From: JAKFWF01 sp963741505
GTDB taxonomy: Bacteria > Pseudomonadota > Alphaproteobacteria > Rhizobiales > Hyphomicrobiaceae
Direction: 5' to 3'
DNA: 64,000 nt
Assembly: GCA_963741505.1 (NCBI GenBank)
Contig: CAVUIJ010000024.1
Coordinates: forward strand, 62,001-126,000
Part shown: positions 9,615 through 18,761 of the stretch, in pieces
How positions within the stretch are numbered: the stretch's first letter is position 1
Layout: every line of letters starts with the position of its first letter
The notes under the pieces: generated by a model
The model's database searches: none
What the model saw: the letters and a program-made list of their open reading frames with translations, nothing else
Told to the model about the DNA's origin: nothing
Position numbers and translations under genes: made by a program

Positions 9615-10724
9615 CTACGGCGTATACACGGCCAGCTCGGCGCGCGTGTCGGCAATTGCGAACCAACGATGCTGCTCGGCCCGGAATTGCCGCCAGTTGT
9701 CGAGGATCTTCTTGAATTGCTCGCTCTTGGCGGCCTCCTCGTCGAGCACCTGCTCGAGAGCACCACGCAGTGCCTTCAGGATTTCCGGCGGCAGATATGA
9801 CAGCTGCGTGCCGGCGGCGACCAGCCGGACAATCGCTTTCGCGTTCTTGGCATCATAGGATGCGATCATCTCGGTCAGCGCATACCAGCACGCATACCGC
9901 AGGATCTGCTGGTAGCGCGGTGGCAACGACGCCCACGCCGCCTTGTGGATGAACAATTGGTTGATCGCTTCGAGTTCCATCACGCCGGGCGTGTAGTAAT
10001 ACTTGGCGACCTTCTGGAAACCGAGCTTCTCGTCGTCGTAGGGGCCGACCCATTCGCAGGCGTCGATGGTGCCCTTCTCGAGCGCCGGATAGATGTCGCC
10101 GCCGGCGATCTGCTGGGGTACAGCACCGAGCTTGGCCATGACCTTGCCGCCGAAACCGGCGGTGCGCATCTTCAGGCCCTGGAAATCCGCCGGGGTCTTC
10201 AGTTCCTTGCGGAACCAGCCGAACATCTGGCCGCCGGTCTGGCCGCATGGCAGTCCGACGACATTGAATCCGTCGTACACCTCGTCCATCAGCTTGCGGC
10301 CATCGCCGAATATCAGCCAGGCATTATGCTGCCGCGGCGTCAGGCCGAAAGGAACCGAGCCGTCGAAGATGAACGCTGGGTTCTTGCCGATGTAGTAGCC
10401 GGTGTAGGTCTGGCCGCATTCCACCGTGCCGTTCGATACCGCATCGAGGACCTGCAGGCCGGGCACGATTTCGCCGGCGGCAAATGTTTGCAGTGTGAAC
10501 TTGCCATCCGTCATCTCGCCAACGACCTTGGCGATCGTCGCGGCAGCGCCGAACAACGTGTCGAGGCTCTTGGGAAAGCTCGACGTCAACCGCCAATTGA
10601 CGACCTCGCTGGTCTGCTGCGCAAACGCGGGAGTGGCCGCAAGCGCGGCGGCCCCGGTCGCGGCCATGCTGCCGAATCTTCTGCGTGAAACCGGCCGCGG
10701 CGCGGCGGGTGGGATCGGGATCAT
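9615..10724 (-). CDS. TRAP transporter substrate-binding protein, DctP/TakP-like
   Basis: A 369-residue periplasmic binding protein. The leader contains SRRRFGSMAATGAAAL (Tat-like) with cleavage near AFAQQ at residue 35. The mature part matches DctP proteins of the TakP kind (WRLTSSFPKSLDTLFGAA, and MRTAGFGGKVMAKLGAVPQQ followed by a WVGPYDD segment), which bind 2-oxo acids or similar monocarboxylates as dimers. The DctQ and DctM membrane subunits are not next to it, so it is an orphan here and must use membrane subunits coded elsewhere. The start at 10724 follows an AGGAGGAAAC-like site. It converges with the Dpp operon and lies downstream of the GntR gene. Confidence 0.9.
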   Translation of the reverse strand: MIPIPPAAPRPVSRRRFGSMAATGAAALAATPAFAQQTSEVVNWRLTSSFPKSLDTLFGAAATIAKVVGEMTDGKFTLQTFAAGEIVPGLQVLDAVSNGTVECGQTYTGYYIGKNPAFIFDGSVPFGLTPRQHNAWLIFGDGRKLMDEVYDGFNVVGLPCGQTGGQMFGWFRKELKTPADFQGLKMRTAGFGGKVMAKLGAVPQQIAGGDIYPALEKGTIDACEWVGPYDDEKLGFQKVAKYYYTPGVMELEAINQLFIHKAAWASLPPRYQQILRYACWYALTEMIASYDAKNAKAIVRLVAAGTQLSYLPPEILKALRGALEQVLDEEAAKSEQFKKILDNWRQFRAEQHRWFAIADTRAELAVYTP

Positions 10725-10836
10725 CGTGTTTCCTCCTGTTTCTGGTTTCAGGTTTCAAGCCTCGCAGCAGACTACCCCAATAAACTCGTCCAATGCTGCG
10801 GCACTATGGACGCATGCCAGCGTTCCTGTAATTCGA

Positions 10837-11553
10837 TCATGCCCGGACCGGTCGCGCAGTTGCAGCCGGCGACGACTGCCCGATCATGCGCAATGCCACC
10901 TCAGCCGCGGCATTGACGTGATCGACGCAGCGCCGCTCGGCCAATTCGGGGTCGCCGCTTTGAATGGCGCGCCAGATTGCCGTGACCTCGCGAAGGCTCT
11001 TGTTGATCCGCTTGGGGTGGGACATCGAGGTGATGCGCAGCAGCGTGATGCGATCATGCAGCGGCCTCAGCATTCGTTCGACGAAGGCATTGTCGCAGCC
11101 GGTGATCATCGCCGCATAGAACTCCGTCTTCGCCTCGAGACATGCGGCCATGTCGCCGGCGGCTGCTGCGGTTTTCAGCCTGGCGAGGGCGTCGCCGATC
11201 CGGCGGACGATCACGGGATCACACAGACGGGCGCATTCACGGCCAGCGAACCCCTCCAGTACCGCGCGCGCGGCGTACAGCTGCTTTGCCTCGTTGTGGC
11301 TGATGGTGCTGACGACCGGGCCACGGTGCGCGATGGTGGTCACCAGACCATCGGCCTCGAGCCGGCGCAGCGCCTCGCGAATTGACGGCCGGCTGACGCC
11401 CGTCATCTCGCATAGCTCCCGCTCGATCAGCCGCTGCCCGGGCTTGAACGTGCCCGTCATGATGGCTTCACGAAGCTTCTGCTCGACCATCGATCTGACG
11501 GTCGGGACATCATCGATCCAGAGCCTCGGCTGCTTGATTGTTTTAGTGCTCAT
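10837..11553 (-). CDS. GntR family regulator, FadR/FCD subfamily
   Basis: A 238-residue regulator. The N-terminal winged HTH reads LREAIMTGTFKPGQRLIERE, then GVSRPSIREALRRLEADGL, and the all-helical FCD effector domain occupies about residues 95-220. FCD regulators usually repress acid catabolism genes and are released by an organic acid bound through a metal site. The open frame extends far upstream, but homology begins at the ATG at 11553. It sits between the TRAP binding protein and the SDR gene in a same-strand series, so it probably controls this block. Confidence 0.88.
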   Translation of the reverse strand: MSTKTIKQPRLWIDDVPTVRSMVEQKLREAIMTGTFKPGQRLIERELCEMTGVSRPSIREALRRLEADGLVTTIAHRGPVVSTISHNEAKQLYAARAVLEGFAGRECARLCDPVIVRRIGDALARLKTAAAAGDMAACLEAKTEFYAAMITGCDNAFVERMLRPLHDRITLLRITSMSHPKRINKSLREVTAIWRAIQSGDPELAERRCVDHVNAAAEVALRMIGQSSPAATARPVRA

Positions 11554-11624
11554 CGTTCGCCACTTCGGTTTCGCCTTCCGATCGGCTGGAAATAGCGCCT
11601 GATTACTACTCTGCACAACCGCCA

Positions 11625-12404
11625 TCAGACTGCCGACCAGCCGCCGTCGATCGGCAGCATCGCGCCGGTGATGCCGCCGGCCGCCTCGCTGCACAGAAAG
11701 ACGGCGGTCTCGCCGACACTCCGCAAGGAAATGAATTCCCGGCTCGGCTGGCGTTTGGCCAGGTAGGCGCGGGTGGCGTCGTCCGTCGAGATATTCTCGG
11801 CCGCGGCGATCGCTGCGATCTTCTTCGTGATCGCCGGGGTCGGCACCGTGCCGGGACACAATGCATTGCATGTGACGCCGGTGCCCGCCGTTTCAACCGC
11901 GACAGAGCGGGTGAGCCCGACGATCGCCGTCTTGGTCGTGACGTAGTCGACACGGTTCTCGACGGCGCGCGTCGAATAGATCGATGCCAGGTTGATGATG
12001 CGCCCCCAGCCGCGCTGCGTCATTGCCGGTAGCGCCAGCCGGATGACATGAAACGGCGCCGACAGATTGACCGCGAGCGCCTCCTCCCAACGGTCCGGCG
12101 GGAACTGCGCGATCGGCGCGAAATGCCGCACGACCGCGTTGTTGACGAGGATGTCGATGACACCGAACCGGCCCAGCAGTCCCGACATCATCGCCTCGAT
12201 CGCGGACCGCTGCCTAAGATCAGCTGCGACGCTGACCGCCTCGACATCGAAGCGCGCGCGGATGCTCTCACTCGCTTCCCGCGGCTCGATGAGATCATGC
12301 AGCACGACATTGGCTCCTGCCGCCGCCAGGCTTTCGGCCAAGGCAAGGCCAAGGCCGCCGCCGGCACCGGTCACGAGAGCCAGTTTCCCTTTAAGCATCA
12401 CCAT
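11625..12404 (-). CDS. Short-chain dehydrogenase/reductase (classical SDR)
   Basis: A 259-residue NAD(P)-dependent oxidoreductase. TGAGGGLG near residue 14 is the cofactor glycine motif, NNAV the structural motif, and the catalytic Ser in LASIYS is followed by YVTTK. The length and the order of motifs are those of FabG-like classical SDRs, which interconvert alcohols and ketones or 3-hydroxy and 3-oxo acids. The start at 12404 is preceded by AAGGA; an ATG at 12398 is an alternative. The CMD gene ends 35 nt upstream, so these are likely cotranscribed. Confidence 0.9.
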   Translation of the reverse strand: MVMLKGKLALVTGAGGGLGLALAESLAAAGANVVLHDLIEPREASESIRARFDVEAVSVAADLRQRSAIEAMMSGLLGRFGVIDILVNNAVVRHFAPIAQFPPDRWEEALAVNLSAPFHVIRLALPAMTQRGWGRIINLASIYSTRAVENRVDYVTTKTAIVGLTRSVAVETAGTGVTCNALCPGTVPTPAITKKIAAIAAAENISTDDATRAYLAKRQPSREFISLRSVGETAVFLCSEAAGGITGAMLPIDGGWSAV

Positions 12405-12438
12405 CCGTTCCTTGATAGGATGTGTCGCATCGCGCGCG

Positions 12439-12822
12439 CTACTTGGCCTTGTCCAACTCGGCAAACACCTCGCGGGCATTGCGGAATGCGTCGACTCCGG
12501 CCGGAATGCCGCAATAGATCGCAACCTGCATGAACACCTCGCGGATCTCTTCGCGGGTGGCGCCGTTGGTCAGGGCACCGCGCACGTGCGTCTTGAGCTC
12601 GTGCGGCCGGTTGAGGGCACACAGCATCGCCAGATTGAGGAAGCTGCGCGTCTTGCGCTCGAGGCCGTCGCGTCCCCACACCGCACCCCAGCAGTATTCC
12701 GTCGTCAGGTCCTGCATCGGTCGGTTGAATTCGTCGGCGGTTGCGAGCGCCTTGTCGACGAATTCGCTGCCGAGCACGCTTCTGCGGATTTCGAGCCCGC
12801 GGTCATAGGTGGATTTTGTCAT
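12439..12822 (-). CDS. Carboxymuconolactone decarboxylase (CMD) family protein, PcaC-like
   Basis: A 127-residue helical protein with the full CMD signature: EYCWGAVWGRDGLERKTRS, ALNRPHELKTHVRGAL, NGATREEIREV and the YCGIPAGVDAF tail. PcaC removes CO2 from 4-carboxymuconolactone in the protocatechuate branch of the beta-ketoadipate pathway, but no other pca gene is present, so the activity is uncertain. A paralogue, visibly well over half identical, is at 20363-20752 on the other strand. The gene is 33 nt downstream of the Liv-type binding protein. Confidence 0.87.
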   Translation of the reverse strand: MTKSTYDRGLEIRRSVLGSEFVDKALATADEFNRPMQDLTTEYCWGAVWGRDGLERKTRSFLNLAMLCALNRPHELKTHVRGALTNGATREEIREVFMQVAIYCGIPAGVDAFRNAREVFAELDKAK

Positions 12823-12855
12823 GTTGCTGCCTTTCCGGATGTGACGGCGCGTTTC

Positions 12856-14097
12856 CTAGCTCTTCGGCCAGAACGGCTGGGCCAGCGCCAGTTGCGGCGG
12901 GAATACCGTCACCGGTATGCCTGACTGCCACTGCACGATCGTCATGCCGGCACCGACGCGACGGCCCTTTTCGTCGAACTTGATTTCGCCCATCGGATAA
13001 TATTTGGACGGGCCACCGTCCATCTTGCGCAGGGCATCGGCGACCGCGACCCGATCCGCCTTGCCGGACTGCTCGAGTGCGTCCTTGATCACCCACATGT
13101 CGCCATAGGTCGAGATCGCGTTCTGGGTCATCCACGGCTCCTTGTACCGCGACTTGAGCTCGGCGATGAGGGCCTCGTGACCCTTCGCGCCCCAGCTTCC
13201 AACACACGTCAGCACCCCCTGCAGCAGCTCGGCGCTCACAGTCTGCAGCATGTCCGGCTCGGCGATGGCGATGCCGAACGAGATGGTCGGGATCTTGCCC
13301 TGGCCGAGGCCGAATTCATTCATCTTCTCGAGCAGCAGCTTGGCGTCGGAGATCACCGTCGGCAGGAAGAACAACAGATCGGGCTTGGCCGATCGGATCT
13401 TCTGCACCAACGACGTCGCATCGGCCAAAGGCGGCGTGAAGGTCTCATCGACCACCAGCTGCAGACCGTTGGCCGCCAGCAGGCGCTCGCGCATCGGCTT
13501 GGCCGAGGCCACCGAGGCGGCGGTGTTGTCGCCGATGATGGCGACCGTCTTCGGCCGCTTGCCGGAGGAGCTTTCCGACAGCTTCATGATCTGCGGCAAT
13601 GCCTGTTCGGCCTGGGAGGCAGCAGTTGCCGACGTCTGGAATACGTACTTGAAGCCGCGGTCGGTGATCAGGTCCGAGTACGACAGCGTGAGTACCGGCA
13701 GATTGACCCGCTCCGTCACTTCCGTCACCGCCAGCGTGAACGAGCTGAGGTAGGAGCCGCTCGCCGCTACGAGATCGGTTTCCTGCGCCACCATTCGTTG
13801 CGCCGCATTCTTCGCCTTTTCGGTGGTGTCGCCGCAATCGAGGACAACCAGTTTGAGCTTGGCGCCGCCCAGCGCCTTGACACCGCCCTGGGCGTTGATG
13901 TGGTCGATCGCCATCTCGGCGCCCTGCCGCATCACGGCACCGGGGCGCGCATAAAGGCCCGATAACGGCACCAGCAGGCCGATCTTGACCTCGGCCGGCT
14001 GCTGCGCGAAAGCGCCCGTCGAAGCGAGCGTTGCCGTGGCCGAGGCACCGGCAAGCAATGTACGTCTGGTGAGTGCCGCTTCAGTGAACTTCTTCAT
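12856..14097 (-). CDS. Branched-chain amino acid-type ABC substrate-binding protein (LivK-like)
   Basis: A 413-residue periplasmic binding protein of the Peripla_BP_6 family. The leader TRRTLLAGASATATLAS with cleavage near AFAQQ looks Tat- or Sec-dependent. The mature N-terminus VKIGLLVPLSGLYARPG and DHINAQGGV are standard for this group, which in soil bacteria binds amino acids, aromatic acids or amides. It belongs with the Liv permeases and ATPases directly upstream on the same strand; next to CMD and SDR genes an acid ligand is plausible. Confidence 0.9.
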   Translation of the reverse strand: MKKFTEAALTRRTLLAGASATATLASTGAFAQQPAEVKIGLLVPLSGLYARPGAVMRQGAEMAIDHINAQGGVKALGGAKLKLVVLDCGDTTEKAKNAAQRMVAQETDLVAASGSYLSSFTLAVTEVTERVNLPVLTLSYSDLITDRGFKYVFQTSATAASQAEQALPQIMKLSESSSGKRPKTVAIIGDNTAASVASAKPMRERLLAANGLQLVVDETFTPPLADATSLVQKIRSAKPDLLFFLPTVISDAKLLLEKMNEFGLGQGKIPTISFGIAIAEPDMLQTVSAELLQGVLTCVGSWGAKGHEALIAELKSRYKEPWMTQNAISTYGDMWVIKDALEQSGKADRVAVADALRKMDGGPSKYYPMGEIKFDEKGRRVGAGMTIVQWQSGIPVTVFPPQLALAQPFWPKS

Positions 14098-14133
14098 GAC
14101 GACGTCTCCTAGGTTGCATTCGTTCAGTGCGAT

Positions 14134-14841
14134 TCACATTCCGAGGTAGGCCTGACGCACGCGATCGTCGGCGCGTAGTCTCTGGTTGCTACCTTCCAGA
14201 ACCACGCGGCCGGCCTCCAGGACGTATCCGTGATCGGCAAACTCGAGCGCTTCGGCAACGCGCTGCTCGACCAGCAGAATGGTCACATTCGACTGCCGGC
14301 GGATCTCGATCAGCCGCTCGAAAATGAAGTCGGCGACCGTCGGCGCGAGACCCATCGACGGCTCATCGAGCATCAGCAGCTTCGGTGACGAGGCGAGGCC
14401 ACGGCCGATCGCCAGCATCTGCTGCTGGCCACCCGACAATGTGCCGGCGAGCTGGTCGCGGCGTTCGGCGAGCACCGGCAGCCATGCGAAAATGCGCTCG
14501 ATGTTCTCTTTCCAGCCCCGTTGCCCGGCGTCAGTCATTGCGCCCATCTCGAGGTTTTCCATGACCGATAGCGAGGCGAAGACCTGCCGTCCCTCCGGCA
14601 CGTGCGCGATGCCTAAGTGCGGGCGCCGCGAGGCCGGGACCGCCAGCAGATCACGGCCCTCGAACTTGATGGTGCCGGCAGTCGGCTGCACGATTCCCGA
14701 TATGGTCTTGAACAACGTCGTCTTGCCGGCGCCATTCGGGCCGACAATGGCGACGAATTGCCCGGCCTCGACCTTGATCGAGACGCCCTTCAGCACCGGG
14801 ATCGCCGAGTAGCCGGCACTGACATTGTCAATGCTGAGCAT
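14134..14841 (-). CDS. livF: LivF-type ABC ATP-binding protein
   Basis: A 235-residue ATPase: Walker A GPNGAGKTT, signature LSGGQQQMLAIGRGLA, Walker B LLMLDEPSMGLAP, and the HVPEGRQVFASLSVMENLEMG block typical of LivF. It would power uptake together with the LivG domain of the fused protein. It overlaps the 3' end of the LivM-LivG gene by 14 nt, indicating translational coupling. Confidence 0.92.
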   Translation of the reverse strand: MLSIDNVSAGYSAIPVLKGVSIKVEAGQFVAIVGPNGAGKTTLFKTISGIVQPTAGTIKFEGRDLLAVPASRRPHLGIAHVPEGRQVFASLSVMENLEMGAMTDAGQRGWKENIERIFAWLPVLAERRDQLAGTLSGGQQQMLAIGRGLASSPKLLMLDEPSMGLAPTVADFIFERLIEIRRQSNVTILLVEQRVAEALEFADHGYVLEAGRVVLEGSNQRLRADDRVRQAYLGM

Positions 14842-16615
14842 GGGCCACCCACTTCTTCCCCAGGTAGGCCTCGATCACGCGTGGATCGCGGGTGACGGCT
14901 TCGGGCCGGCCCTCGACGAGCACCGCACCGTGATCGAGCACCACAAAGCGATCGACGAGGCGCACCATCGCCTGCATGGTGTGCTCGATAATGGCGATAG
15001 TTACACCCTCACTTGCCAGCCGCCTAATTACGGCCACGACCTCATCGGCTTCATCGTGGCCGAGCCCGGCCAGCGTCTCGTCGAGCAGGAGAATGCGCGG
15101 CTGGCTCGCCAGGGCGCGGGCAAGCTCCATCAGCCGCAGTTCCTTGGTCGTAAGCTCGGCCGCCATCCGATGCGCGATCGACGACAGGCCAACCCGTGCG
15201 ACGGCATCGGCGGCGAGCCGGCGTGCCTCGGCATCGGTTTTCGATCGAACATAGGCGCCGACAACGACATTGTCTGAGATCGACATGCGCTGGAACGGCC
15301 GCATGATCTGGAAGGTACGGCCGATGCCGGCTTCGCACAGTTCGTGGGGCTTGCGGCCGATCATCACCCGGCCGTCGAGGGCGACCTCCCCGGCATCGGG
15401 TCGCAGGAATCCGTTCAACAGGTTGAACAGGGTGGTCTTGCCGGCGCCATTCGGGCCGATGATGCCCAGAATTTCGTTCTGGCGCAGTGCGAACGAGACA
15501 TCGTCAACCGCCTTCAATCCGCCGAATGAGCGCGAGAGGCCGCGAACTTCCAGTATGACCTTCGACGCTGTCGCCGGCTTTCCAGGAGGCGTCGGCGGCC
15601 GCGCCGGCAGCGAAGCAGAATGGTCGATTGCGGCGCCGACGGCAACGACATCCGGCTCGATCGCCGCGCGCCGGCTTCGCAGCAGATCGCGCACTTTCCA
15701 GTAGAGGCCCTCCGGCGCCATCAGAATCACGGATATGATTGCAAGGCCGAAGATCACGCCCTGGATGCCGGGAAAGCGTGATCCCATCTCGGCCTGCAGA
15801 ATCTCGGCAAGCGGGATCAGGATAACCGCGCCGATGATCGGTCCCCAGACTGTACCGACGCCGCCGAACATGGCGACCGTCAGCGCCTGCGCCGACACCA
15901 GCATGCCGAATACCGACTGCGGCGTTACCACGAGCAGGACGATGGCATAGAATGCGCCAATTCCGCCCGCGATCGCGCCACTAAGCGTAATCGCCTTGAG
16001 CTTCCACGCCAGCGTATTGATCCCCGCGGCTTCCGCCGCCGCCTCGTTCTGCTTGATCGCCAGTAGCGCCATTCCGAATCGCGAGCGCTCGATCGCCTGC
16101 GTCAAAAGCACGGTCACAAACATCAAGCCGAGGGCCAGCAAGGTGTAGATCCGACCATCGCCAAACTGCATATAGGCGAACGGGTTCTCCCGCTTGATTG
16201 GCAGTGTCACTTCCTGCAGCCCGAGCCATTCGAAAATGTAGAGAATTGCCAGCGGGTAAGCCAACATCGCCAGGGCGAAATAGTGGCCCTGCAGCCGGAA
16301 TGTCGGGAAACCGACGAGCAGCCCGGCGACGCCGCCGAGCATGGCAGCAATCGGGATGAGCAGCCATGGCGACAAGTCGAAATAGATCTGGCCAAGCGCG
16401 GTCGTATAAGCGCCGAGCCCGAAAAAGGCGGCATGGCCAAAGGAGATCAGCCCCGTATAGCCGCTCAGAATATTCCACGACAGCCCGAACACCGCCCAAA
16501 CCAGCACCAGCGTCATCATCAACTGGTAGTACGAGTTGGTGATTGCCAGCGAGACGGCCGCGAACAGGACCGAGAAGACGAGAATCGGCATGGACGAACG
16601 CCACCACTGCATCAT
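14828..16615 (-). CDS. LivM-LivG fusion: ABC permease joined to ATP-binding domain
   Basis: One 595-residue chain. Residues about 1-310 are a LivM permease (SGYTGLISFGHAAFFGLGAY, GPIIGAVILIPLAEIL, MAPEGLYWKVRDLL), then a Pro/Ala-rich linker (about 310-350), then a LivG ATPase (VRGLSRSFGGLKAVDDVSF, Walker A GPNGAGKTT, Walker B ILLLDET). The LSGGQ signature is replaced by LTTKELRLMELARALA, a drift also seen in some LivG-like ATPases. No start codon with a ribosome site lies at the junction and the frame is continuous, so this is a true fusion and not an artefact. The ATG at 16615 follows AAAGGA and overlaps the LivH stop. Confidence 0.9.
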   Translation of the reverse strand: MMQWWRSSMPILVFSVLFAAVSLAITNSYYQLMMTLVLVWAVFGLSWNILSGYTGLISFGHAAFFGLGAYTTALGQIYFDLSPWLLIPIAAMLGGVAGLLVGFPTFRLQGHYFALAMLAYPLAILYIFEWLGLQEVTLPIKRENPFAYMQFGDGRIYTLLALGLMFVTVLLTQAIERSRFGMALLAIKQNEAAAEAAGINTLAWKLKAITLSGAIAGGIGAFYAIVLLVVTPQSVFGMLVSAQALTVAMFGGVGTVWGPIIGAVILIPLAEILQAEMGSRFPGIQGVIFGLAIISVILMAPEGLYWKVRDLLRSRRAAIEPDVVAVGAAIDHSASLPARPPTPPGKPATASKVILEVRGLSRSFGGLKAVDDVSFALRQNEILGIIGPNGAGKTTLFNLLNGFLRPDAGEVALDGRVMIGRKPHELCEAGIGRTFQIMRPFQRMSISDNVVVGAYVRSKTDAEARRLAADAVARVGLSSIAHRMAAELTTKELRLMELARALASQPRILLLDETLAGLGHDEADEVVAVIRRLASEGVTIAIIEHTMQAMVRLVDRFVVLDHGAVLVEGRPEAVTRDPRVIEAYLGKKWVAHAQH

Positions 16616-17562
16616 CACGTCCTTTCGACCATGCGCCCGAAGAACCCTTGCGGCCGGAAGAACACGATCAGCAGGAACACCACGAAGATCGCGGCATTCT
16701 GCAGTTGCGTCGGCAGGACGATGGTCGACATCTGCTGCACCAGGCCGATCGTCATGCCGCCCCAGAAGGCGCCGATGATGCTGCCCATGCCGCCCAGAAC
16801 CACGCCGGCGTACATGACGATGACGTAATCCACGCCGACATACGGATGAAACGGATAGTTGGTGGCGAGCAGTCCCCCGGCGATGGCGGTGACGCCGGTT
16901 CCCAATGCGAAGGCGGTGCGGTGCGCGCGCTCGACATCGATGCCCATGTAGGTCGCAGCGGTCGGATTGTCGGCCGCGGCCCGCAGCGACTTGCCGAGTT
17001 TCGAGCGGTTGATCAGCAGCGCCAGACCGGCCATCGTCGCGAATGACAGTACGGCATCGATGCCGCGCGCCTTGTTGACGAAAACGCTGATGTCGAAGAA
17101 CGGTCCGAGCTCCCAGGCCGAGCTCGATAGCGGTGTGCGGATCGAGGCCAGGACCGATCCGAAGACGATGAGGCCGCCGTTCTGCAGGATGAGGGCGATG
17201 CCCAACGTCAAGATCAGCTGGGCATAGTGGCCTTCGCCTTCGAGCTGCGCCGTGCGCGTGCCCGACACCCGCGCGATCAACAGCCGGTGGATGACATAGC
17301 CGAACACCGCCAGCATCGGCCCGGCGAGCAGGATCGCGACGAATGGTCCCCAGGTATTGCCGAACGTGGCTTGGACGCCGAGCGCGGTGAAGCAATAGAA
17401 TGCCGCGTACATGCCCAGCATCATGAAATCGCCGTGGGCGAAATTGATCACGCGCATGACGCCGAAGATCAGCCCCAGCCCGACGCACATGATGCCGTAA
17501 ATAGCGCCGACCAACAGACCGGCAATCATGGCCTGCAGGAATGCTTCCAGGAATTGCGTCAC
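16615..17562 (-). CDS. livH: LivH-type ABC permease
   Basis: A 315-residue membrane protein with eight or so helices. GLGLIFGVMRVINFAHGDFM and GGMGSIIGAFWGGMTIGL are hallmark LivH segments. I place the start at the GTG at 17562 because GGGGA lies 7 nt upstream and VTQFLEAFLQAMIAG fits the family N-terminus; an upstream ATG at 17598 adds 12 unlike residues. Its stop overlaps the start of the fused LivM-LivG gene. The MITE-like element ends 37 bp before its start codon, between it and the upstream dehydrogenase gene. Confidence 0.88.
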   Translation of the reverse strand: MTQFLEAFLQAMIAGLLVGAIYGIMCVGLGLIFGVMRVINFAHGDFMMLGMYAAFYCFTALGVQATFGNTWGPFVAILLAGPMLAVFGYVIHRLLIARVSGTRTAQLEGEGHYAQLILTLGIALILQNGGLIVFGSVLASIRTPLSSSAWELGPFFDISVFVNKARGIDAVLSFATMAGLALLINRSKLGKSLRAAADNPTAATYMGIDVERAHRTAFALGTGVTAIAGGLLATNYPFHPYVGVDYVIVMYAGVVLGGMGSIIGAFWGGMTIGLVQQMSTIVLPTQLQNAAIFVVFLLIVFFRPQGFFGRMVERT

Positions 17563-17598
17563 GGCAAGGTCCCCTCGACGGCCCGATGCTTCGAGCAA

Positions 17599-17871
17599 CT
17601 AGTACCCGGGATCACAAATGGCTGACACACATGACGATCGAGGATGCTCGCCGGCCAGGAGCGACGCGCAGGCCGATGCCTATGCATCGGACAAGCGGTG
17701 CGACGCCGCCGGCGATCATCCTCGATCGCCCGCAGGGTCGCGACCCACGGTCGCCCGGGGCGTCGGACGCCTCGTCCGTAGCTACGGCTACGGCCTTCGG
17801 CGATCCTCCTGCCGGATCGACTCGTGGTTTCGCGATCAGGTGTACCAGCCATTTGTGATCCCGGGTACTAG
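17599..17871. mobile_element. MITE-like element with 26-bp perfect terminal inverted repeats
   Basis: Positions 17599-17624 are the exact reverse complement of 17846-17871 (26 of 26), both starting with CTAGTACCCGGG from the outer end. The element is 273 bp and has no credible gene. A further inner inverted repeat pairs 17635-17655 with 17708-17728 (20 of 21), and CCGTAGCTACGG nearby is itself palindromic. This is the structure of a non-autonomous element or a highly folded intergenic repeat. The right end supplies the TAG stop (17868-17870) of the adjacent dehydrogenase gene. CTAG at each end could be a target duplication. Confidence 0.75.
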
Positions 17872-18761
17872 CCGCGCATCTCCACCCCGGCCCACTCCTC
17901 GAGCACTTTGGCGATCGACGTGAAATCCGACGATGGGCCGAAACGCGCATTGGTGATCGCCAGCATCTGCCGGACGGCCGCCCCGCACACCATCGGCACG
18001 CCCATCGCCTCGGCCTCATCGACGCATAACTTGACGTCCTTGTAGGAAAGCGCCGTGGTGAAACCGAAATCGAAAGTCCCCGGCAGCACCGCTCGCGGAA
18101 ACTTGTCCATCGAGGCGGTGTTGCGGCCGCTGCTGGCATTGATGATGTCGATCAGCACGCGGGCGTCGAGCCCGCCCTTCACGCCCATCGCCACCGCTTC
18201 GGAGGTGATGACGAGGGCGGCCGCTGCCATCAGGTTGTTGGCGAGCTTGGCGGTCTGCGCCAGACCCGGCTTGTCGCCGGCGTAGAATATCTTGCCGAAT
18301 ACCTTGAGGATCGGCTCTACCGTCGCCAGCGTGGCTTTCGGGCACGATACCAGCACCGCGAGCGTGCCCTTGGCCGCGCCGGTGACGCCGCCGCTGACCG
18401 GTGAGTTGACCATGGTGATGTTGCGCGCGGCAAGCGCGGCGGCGATTGCCTTGGCCGCCCCCGGCCCGGTCGTCGACAGATCGATCATTGTGCGTACGCG
18501 GGTGCCCTCGATCACACCATCGGCGCCAAGCGCCACGGCCTTGACGATGTCGGGGGTGGGCAGGCTGACCAGCACGATCTCGGCAGCGCAAGCAACTTCG
18601 GCTGCCGATCTGGCGACTTGGGCACCGCGCGCCGCGAGTGCCTTCGTTGCCTCGCTCCGGCTATCGTAGATCGACAGCTTGTAGCCGGCATCGAGCAGCC
18701 GCTCGCCCATCGGGTTACCCATGCGGCCAATGCCGATGAAACCGATGACCTGGTCGGGCAT
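17868..18761 (-). CDS. NAD(P)-dependent 3-hydroxyisobutyrate dehydrogenase/GarR family oxidoreductase
   Basis: A 297-residue beta-hydroxyacid dehydrogenase. GFIGIGRMGNPMGERLLDAG is the Rossmann motif, NSPVSGGVTGAAKGTLAVLV contains the conserved substrate loop, and KLANNLMAAAALVITSEA carries the catalytic Lys. The family oxidises 3-hydroxyisobutyrate or reduces tartronate semialdehyde. The start at 18761 has GGAAGGAAC upstream; in-frame ATGs further up are outside the homology. The TAG stop lies inside the right end of the MITE-like element, so the last residues may have been set by its insertion, though the protein ends at a normal length. Confidence 0.9.
   Translation of the reverse strand: MPDQVIGFIGIGRMGNPMGERLLDAGYKLSIYDSRSEATKALAARGAQVARSAAEVACAAEIVLVSLPTPDIVKAVALGADGVIEGTRVRTMIDLSTTGPGAAKAIAAALAARNITMVNSPVSGGVTGAAKGTLAVLVSCPKATLATVEPILKVFGKIFYAGDKPGLAQTAKLANNLMAAAALVITSEAVAMGVKGGLDARVLIDIINASSGRNTASMDKFPRAVLPGTFDFGFTTALSYKDVKLCVDEAEAMGVPMVCGAAVRQMLAITNARFGPSSDFTSIAKVLEEWAGVEMRG

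Noticed and set aside
12439..12822. Calling the CMD protein pcaC
   Set aside because: No other protocatechuate pathway gene is in the window, so the family name is as far as the evidence goes.
14828..17488. An 886-residue frame upstream of and including LivM-LivG
   Set aside because: The part above 16615 is the LivH gene read in the wrong frame. Only 14828-16615 is coding in this frame.
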